The notes under the pieces were generated by a model that did not search any database, was not told the origin of the DNA, and worked only from the letters and a program-made list of their open reading frames with translations. A stretch of DNA of 64,000 bases from Coniochaeta sp. PMI_546 (lineage: Eukaryota; Ascomycota; Sordariomycetes; Coniochaetales; Coniochaetaceae), in the NCBI GenBank assembly GCA_021432605.1, contig MU271145.1, positions 2,542,001 through 2,606,000 on the forward strand, in the 5' to 3' direction. Both the position numbers and the translations under genes were made by a program. Within the stretch, counting starts at the first letter, position 1, and every line of letters starts with the position of its first letter. Shown in pieces: positions 58,036 through 64,000 of this stretch.

Positions 58036-59770
58036 TCACAACCCGCCACTCCCGACCTCATAACCCCCAATCCCCCACTTCCCATCCAAAACCTCCCTCA
58101 CAGGCGTCATCGCCCCAGGCGTCATGCCATGCGAATGTCCAAGCGCGCCCAACGGTGTAGGAGTAACAGGCCTACTCTCCCGTGTGAAAAACACAATCGT
58201 CTCCCGCTGAGCCACATACTCGCTGTCGGCATACCCCAGCAGGCCCTCGATCTCCGTGCTCTGCCTGCCCTTGATCCTGGCAATCTCGGTGCTCGAGTAG
58301 TTCACCAGCGCCCGGCCGACCTCGGTGGCGGGGCCGTCCCACATCCTGCCTTGGTCGTCGGGGCTGGACCGCCGGTGGGCCACGACGCACAGGGAGACGG
58401 CCTCTTGCTGGGCGAAGGCGCCGTCGACGTCCACGACGCCCGCGGGCAGGAGGCCGGCCTTGCCGAGGAGGGCGCGGTGGGCGCCCGAGTCGATGTAGAT
58501 TGTCCCGTGGGGCTTGAGGCCGTGCAGGATCCAGAAGGAGCGGTCGCGGATCGGGTGCGGCGAGGGGAGGAAGCGGGTGTGCAGGGGGACGGGGTCGTGC
58601 TGGGATGAGAGGTGGAGGGAGGAGATGGATTGGGTGAGGGGGTGGTGGTCGTCCTCGTCGTTGTTGGTGCTGTTGTTGGCGTTCTCTTGGGCTGCGATGG
58701 AGGCTGGGGAGCGGGAGGCTCGCTGCACGTGCCGCGTTATGCTGAGGATGTTGCCTGGGTTGGAGGAGCGGGTTATCACTGTCGTGACGCCGGCGGAGGT
58801 GGCGAGGCGGGCGGCTACGATCTTGGTGGACATGCCGCCTGTGCCGAGGGAGGAGCCGGCGGTTGAGACTGGCTGTTGTTAGATGCTGGGTTCTGAGACA
58901 GGTGTGTAAGAGGGAAGAGGGGAGGTTACCATCTGCAACGAGTTGTCCTATGTCTTCGACCACTTCGATAGGCTGTGCGTCGGGGTTCGTCCGCGGGTTC
59001 TTGTCGTATAGACAGTCGACGTCAGTCATGAGGAAGAGCAGGTCTGCGTGGACCATGCCGGCTGTGATTGCGGATAGTGTGTCGTTGTCGCCGAACTTGA
59101 TTTCGGATACGGCCAGCGTATCGTTCTCATTTACGATGGGGATGACGCCCATGTCTAATAGCTCGTTGAATGTGTTTTGAGCGTTGAGATATCTCGATCG
59201 CTGTATTGAGTCAATGGCTGTCATGACATGTTACGCCCCTGAGGTGAATACACATACATCAGCTATGTCGCTCCTCGTGAGAAGGATTTGAGCGATTGGC
59301 TGCCGCAGATGAGTAAACAGGCTGTCCCATAAACTCATCAGCCGACACTGGCCTATTGCTGCCAGGGCTTGCAGCTGTGAGACGTGTTTGGGACGCTTGT
59401 CGACGTCCATCCTCCGCAGCCCGACACCGATGGCTCCGGAAGACACAATAACGACCTTGTGTCCATCTTTCCGTAGCCTTACGGCGGTCTCGACAATGAC
59501 AGTCAGAGTTGACAGCAAAGGTTCATGTGTCTTCTCATCGACAATTGAACTTGTCCCTGTCTCATGATTAGCTCTTGACAACCTTAAGGGGGCACCACTA
59601 ACACATATTGACTCACCTAGTTTGATCACAATGCCGAGGGGGCGGTTGCACTTCATAGCTAAGCGTAAGTTTGATTCAGTATATATACATATAGAGTCTG
59701 AGAGGAAATGCACAACACCACAGAGCAGGGTGAAGAAGTTTTAAGTTGCCTTACACTCATTGCCCTCCAT
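58036..59770 (-). CDS. PRO1: Glutamate 5-kinase (gamma-glutamyl kinase) with PUA domain
   Basis: Exons 59755-59770, 59617-59658, 59258-59556, 58930-59200 and 58036-58868 give 486 residues. Introns are 96, 60, 57 and 61 nt, and all junctions restore conserved sequence. The first exon is 16 bases. It catalyses ATP-dependent phosphorylation of glutamate, the first step of proline synthesis. The amino-acid kinase domain shows [65 protein letters not shown] and LMTDVDCLY. The segment [24 protein letters not shown] follows. A disordered insert of about 60 residues comes before the C-terminal PUA domain ([31 protein letters not shown]). The pathway is feedback-inhibited by proline in most organisms. 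It is divergent from ATP23. Confidence 0.94.
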
Positions 59771-60255
59771 GGTATTTTCACTTTGCCGTACGTGTACGCC
59801 TTTTAGTCAATACAAATACCGAGTTCCTAGCGAACCGGTTACGTGCAGGGGTTTAACAAAATTATTCTCGATGACTGGTTCGGAAAGCTTCAATGTGGTC
59901 TTCTTAGTGGAGTCTATGGCAAGGTCCGTTGCTTTTAAGGATGTAGCTGTGCAGCCCAGTCCAGCCAGCGCAGCCAGTGGACGTCACCGACATCGGTGGA
60001 TACCTTTGACGAGAATGGCATGGCAGAAACATACCGGTTGACTCACCGCCGAGCCTATCGATAAGAAATTCAATGTGGAGCTCCAGTTCGCGAGCGAAGC
60101 ACTTGTTGCAGATTGGCCGAGCCTGCGAGCCTGACAGCAAACATCTCGCTTTCTTGCACTTTCAGATCGCTCACGGCTCCCGATCCCGACCTGCAAGAAC
60201 ACACCTCGCCAATTGACTCCGTCTTTATATCGGTCACGAGTTCAAAAACACAATA
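59771..60255. promoter_or_regulatory. Divergent intergenic region of PRO1 and ATP23
   Basis: Only 485 bases separate the two start codons, so both promoters lie here and may share elements. No specific site was assigned. Confidence 0.5.
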
Positions 60256-61161
60256 ATGACATCGCAACCACCATCTGCCCAAGCCGGGCCATCAGACTCC
60301 CCCCAACCCAAAGTCCAACCACAACCACGCTCCTCCCCCTCAGAGTCCCCCTCAACAGCCCCCAAAGTACCAGCCCTCCTCAAAAATGACCCCGCGAGGA
60401 CAGGCTACGACCCGTCGCTAAAATGGTGGATGTCTTACTTCCGCATCATCACCGGCCAGACCACCAACGAGGGCATCTTCCACTACCGCGAGGACCGGTA
60501 CCGCATCCACGAGGAGCGCGACTGCAAGCGCTGCGAGGACTACCGGGACTGGCTCTTCCAGCACTCGCCAGTGGTGCGCTTCATGCGCGACGAGGTGCGC
60601 AAGCTGGGCGGCGAGCTGGACGGCAGCAACGTGGTCTGCAAGCGGTGTCCGGCCAGGCTCACCGAGGACGGCAACGTGGTGCGCCAGAGCGGCGGCTTCA
60701 GCCCCGCGCACGGGATCCTGATATGTGCGAACGAGGTGCGGAATCGCGGGCATCTGGAGGATACGCTGGCCCACGAGATGGTGCATGCTTGGGACCATCT
60801 GCGGTGGAAGGTTGATTTTGTGGGCGAGAAGGATTTGAGGCAGGCTGCTTGCACAGAGGTGAGTGCTCCTTCTACGTGCTAATGGCCGTGGTGTGATGTT
60901 CAAGAGAGTGGCTGACGCGAATCACGACAACAGATCCGAGCTTCGATGCTCAGCGGCGAGTGCAGATGGAGCAGAGAGTCGATAACGCGAGGCAACTGGA
61001 ACCTGACACAGCAGTTCCAGAACTGCGTGCGGAAGAGGGCCGTGCAGTCCGTCATGGCGCGGCCGAGGTGTAAGGATGATGTGCACGCCGTCAAGGTCGT
61101 CAACGAGGTCTGGGACTCGTGCTTCAGTGACACGAGGCCGTTCAACGAGGTGTACCGATAG
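60256..61161 (+). CDS. ATP23: Mitochondrial inner membrane protease Atp23
   Basis: Exons 60256-60858 and 60934-61161 with a 75-nt intron (GTGAGT..CAACAG), phase 0, give 276 residues. The zinc metalloprotease motif HEMVH is at 173-177, with E174 as catalytic base. The flanking segments [32 protein letters not shown] and [12 protein letters not shown] are diagnostic of Atp23. Many cysteines ([38 protein letters not shown]) fit the disulfide-rich intermembrane-space form imported through Mia40. The first 50 residues are Pro/Ser-rich and carry no typical presequence. In yeast Atp23 matures Atp6 and helps assemble the F0 part of ATP synthase; it also degrades Ups1. Confidence 0.94.
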
Positions 61162-61425
61162 CCTGAGAGCATGGGTTGCTCTTGTATTATGCTTTGTATT
61201 GTAACGACATCTCCAAAACAGACACACAGAACCAGCGATACCATAATGATTTGATTGGCATAAGAACAGGAATAGAGGCAGATAACCGACTGCGTTTTAT
61301 GCAGAACTCAAAAATACCCTCTTGCACCGGTACTCCCCCTGTCCGACCATTGATAACGCCATATTACTCCTACAACATACGCCATTGAGGGATGTCCATC
61401 ATCGTCTCCATAATTAATGCACCCG

Positions 61426-62776
61426 TCACTCCCTGTTCGGATTGCTCGTCCTCGCTCCCTTGGCACAATGCTTGATGATCCAAGGGTGAGTTTGGATGTC
61501 CTCCAGGGGCAGTCTCTTCTCCGGATCGAGCACCAGCAGCTGAACAGACATGTTAGCAAAATACACATCCTAGAAGATCAATATGCGAGAAGCCAAGAAA
61601 AAAAACCTAAAACTCACTCGCTTGATGAGGTCTCTAGCCTCAGGGCTGACAAAGCTAGGGATCGTCATATCGGCCCTCGAAATGCGCACCTGGGTCATGA
61701 CCTGCGTGTCCTCGAACGGTGCCTCACCGACCAGGAACTCGTACGTCAAGACCCCCAAGCTCCACAGATCGACCTTCTCGTTGTAGCTGGTCGGCCTGCC
61801 CTCCTTGCGGCTGTTGCTCACCATCTCCGGCGGCAGGTAGTCCAGCGTGCCGCACAGCGTCTGCCTCCGCCGGCTGGGCGCGTGCACGCTCCACCCAAAG
61901 TCCGCAATCTTGATCTCGCCGTGGATGCCCAGCAATATGTTCTCGGGCTTGATGTCCCTGTGGATGACGTGCTTGCGGTGCAGGTACTTGAGCGCGGCGG
62001 CGCACTGCGCGATGTACTGCGCGGCCTTCCACTCGGGGAAGCGGTTCTCGCGGCGGAGGTGCTTGTAGAGCTCCCCCTTGCCGGCGAACTCAAGTATGAG
62101 GAAGATGCGCTTGCTGTCGTGGAAGTGGCCGTAGAGCTTGAGGATGTTGGGGTGCCGCAGGTTGGACTGGATCTCGACCTCGCGGCGGACCTGCTTCTCC
62201 GCCGAGCTGTTCTGCAGCTCCGATTTGTAGAGCGTCTTGAGGGCGCAGACGAAGCCGGTCGTGCGCTCGCGCGCCAGGTAGACGCGGCCGAACTTGCCTT
62301 TGCCTAGGGGGCGGCCTATCTCGAACATGCCGAGGTGGAACTGTTTGGGGACGAGGGGCCGGTCGACGTAGGAGTCGGACGTACGTTCGGAGAGGGCCAA
62401 CTCGTCTGAGCTGCGGGAGGAGGAGGTGGTGGTTTGTGTCTTCTTGCCTGGTGATGATGGCGGGGGTGCGTTTTGGCGGTCTTTCCATTGCGCTTGTTGG
62501 GAAGGAAGGGTGACTGTGGTGGTAGTGACTGTGTTGGTCTTCTGTGACTGCAGTGCTACTTTGAAATTGGGTCTGCTTGTGGAGTGGGCGAGCTGTTTGG
62601 TGGTTGAAGTTGCCATGGTCTGTCACTGTTTGTTAGGAGAGCTGTAACTGTGACCTGTCCTAGTGAAGGTGCGCATCACTGACCTTCTTCTGGTACAACT
62701 GAGTGCCATCACCAGGATCGTTCTCATCGTTGACACTTAGATGCTCGAATCGAGCTTCTAAAGTACGAGCAGCCAT
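61426..62776 (-). CDS. ARK1: Aurora kinase (Ipl1/Ark1)
   Basis: Exons 62684-62776, 61618-62619 and 61426-61539, all phase 0, give 402 residues. Introns are 64 and 78 nt. The first exon ([20 protein letters not shown]) is conserved in fungal Auroras, so the start is 62776 and not the internal ATG at 62616. The kinase domain runs from about residue 130 to 385. It shows [12 protein letters not shown]159 in [11 protein letters not shown] (251-253) in [13 protein letters not shown], and DFG (271-273). The activation loop RRRQTLCGT carries T285, and LDYLPPEM follows. LYKHLRRE is a typical Aurora segment. The C-terminal HPWIIKH closes the fold. As catalytic part of the chromosomal passenger complex it corrects kinetochore attachments and acts in cytokinesis. 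Confidence 0.94.
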
Positions 62777-63517
62777 ACTGTCGGTTAAGTGTGTGGGCAC
62801 GCAGAATGAAGCAGATGTACGCGGACCTGAGGGATGGAGACGATGGCAATGATAGCGATGTTGGGATTAAAGGAAAGTTGCAGTGGGTAAGGCGGGGGAG
62901 AGATTGGATGCGACGTATTTACCATCTAGACCCGAGCGTGGTCGTCAGGGCAACAGTTTCCAGTCTTAACGCCGATACTACAACACATGGCTCGGCCCCA
63001 CTTAACCAAAGGCTATCGTGACTTCATGCCAAAGCCAAAGCCTTAACGACTGAGTGAAAAGACAGGAGTGATGATACACTCTTCATGTAGAGAGCTAAGG
63101 TAGGAACCATATCCGACCCATCTCTCATACTTCTTGTTGTTTGAACGACGATGAGATCTTGTAGCTCGCATGCAACAGAAGCACAGAGTCCCCAAGGGGC
63201 GCAGTGTTACATGCCAGGCCATTGTCTGATCTTTTCTGCTGTGAGAAACACGAGGCCATCTGTAGGTATTCTAAGATAAGTATCAAGTCGAACCTGTAGT
63301 AGCCGTTGCGACTTCTAGTCATTAAAAGACGAAGGTGAACGTCCTGCAGGTGTACTTTGACCCACTAGGCCTTGCAGCTCTGTCCTGTCATTGGACGGTT
63401 ATGCTTTCTTCGCCCCGCCGAGCACTCAAGGTACTCTCAGTATCTCACTGTTGAGGTCTCAGACTCACCTTCACACTCACAAATCTACAACATCTCGACT
63501 TCAACAGCTCACTGGCG
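62777..63517. other. Intergenic: Aurora kinase promoter and 3' flank of next gene
   Basis: About 740 bases with no gene. Small open frames on both strands are unconvincing. Confidence 0.4.
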
Positions 63518-63985
63518 CTAATTTGACGAAGGCACTGATGCAAGAACAACACGTTTCCTTGACATCACATCCAAAAGCCTAACCAATCTGTCTCCCAGCA
63601 TGGCTTCCCCCGCCATAATGAGGCCGCCGGCATCCCCAGAACCAGACCTCTCAACCGCCACCAAGGTCCACAACCAAGGCTCCTTCACAATCACCTCCCG
63701 CAAACTGCCCATCTCAAAAGCCGGCCCCATATCAGCAATGGAGTCCAGGCTGCGCATCCCCATCCCAGAAATGATATTTGGCGACAACCTGGTGTCCATC
63801 ACCCACCGTCCCTCCAACTGGTCCATATCCTTCTCAGCCGAGCCTGCTCTAGACTTGGTCAACAAGACGGGCGAGAATATGCTCCAGGTAGCGCACGCAA
63901 AGGACTGGACTTCGTCGCGGGAGAACTCGTCCGCAGTGGGGATCAAGGAGGTCGTCAGGCCGTTCGACTGGACGTATTCCACCAG
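63518..63985 (-). CDS. Unidentified protein, last exon (partial)
   Basis: An open frame of about 156 codons, ending SVPSSN and stop, reaches nearly to the window end. A TAG at 63986-63988 lies directly before it in a CGGTAG context that would serve as a splice acceptor, so this is probably a last exon whose upstream part lies outside. It reads LVEYVQSNGLTTSLIPTA and later FACATWSIFSPVLLTKSRAG. I do not recognise a family. It could also be a chance frame. Confidence 0.4.
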   Translation of the reverse strand: MVEYVQSNGLTTSLIPTADEFSRDEVQSFACATWSIFSPVLLTKSRAGSAEKDMDQLEGRWVMDTRLSPNIISGMGMRSLDSIADMGPAFEMGSLREVIVKEPWLWTLVAVERSGSGDAGGLIMAGEAMLGDRLVRLLDVMSRKRVVLASVPSSN

Positions 63986-64000
63986 CTACCGGGGCACAGA

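Overview
This window is nuclear DNA from a filamentous ascomycete fungus, most likely a Sordariomycete. The evidence is protein-coding genes interrupted by short introns (mostly 45-85 nt) with GT..CTAAC..AG signals, genes on both strands without operons, long intergenic spacers, and a gene set typical of fungi (PAS kinase, Slp1, Efg1, Atp23, Hut1, Sea4). I saw no bacterial, plasmid, viral or intact transposon sequence. I rebuilt the splice forms by hand. Every complete multi-exon model keeps the reading frame and has a length divisible by three.

Layout. 0-1.2 kb: the 5' part of an unknown fungal gene (minus). 3.2-3.8 kb: a small SnoaL/NTF2-like protein (minus). 4.3-9.6 kb: a divergent pair, a TBC1D5-like Rab GAP (minus) and a protein rich in clathrin/adaptor-binding motifs (plus). 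10.2-13.6 kb: a PAS kinase (minus). 13.6-18.7 kb: a gene-poor stretch. 18.7-20.9 kb: an F-box/LRR protein ending in a CaaX box (plus). 21.6-24.0 kb: a dsRBD-like protein and the rRNA-processing factor Efg1 (both minus). 24.9-28.3 kb: the SEA-complex subunit Sea4/Mios (plus), divergent from EFG1. 28.7-29.8 kb: tRNA 2'-phosphotransferase (minus). 31.1-34.8 kb: a large low-complexity fungal protein made by joining two long open frames (minus).

34.8-42.3 kb holds only one supported feature, an intron-containing tRNA-Thr(CGU) on the minus strand. 42.3-45.0 kb: an Msg5-like MAP kinase phosphatase (plus). 46.2-47.6 kb: the ER nucleotide-sugar transporter Hut1 (minus). 48.2-51.0 kb: the SUN-domain ER protein Slp1 (minus). 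52.0-53.0 kb: a short-chain dehydrogenase (plus). 55.7-56.9 kb: a triple-KH RNA-binding protein with a GC-AG intron (plus). 58.0-59.8 kb: gamma-glutamyl kinase Pro1 (minus), divergent from the mitochondrial protease Atp23 (60.3-61.2 kb, plus). 61.4-62.8 kb: Aurora kinase (minus). 63.5-64.0 kb: the last exon of an unidentified gene that runs off the window.

How they work together. These are mainly housekeeping and signalling genes: nutrient sensing (PAS kinase, Sea4), membrane traffic (TBC1D5-like, the clathrin-motif protein), ER function (Hut1, Slp1), RNA work (Efg1, Tpt1, triple-KH, tRNA-Thr) and cell division (Aurora). They do not form a metabolic cluster. I found no clearly new multi-gene system. 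The most interesting leads are the candidate clathrin-adaptor accessory protein beside the TBC1D5-like gene, the predicted prenylated F-box protein, and the RGG-flanked Tpt1.
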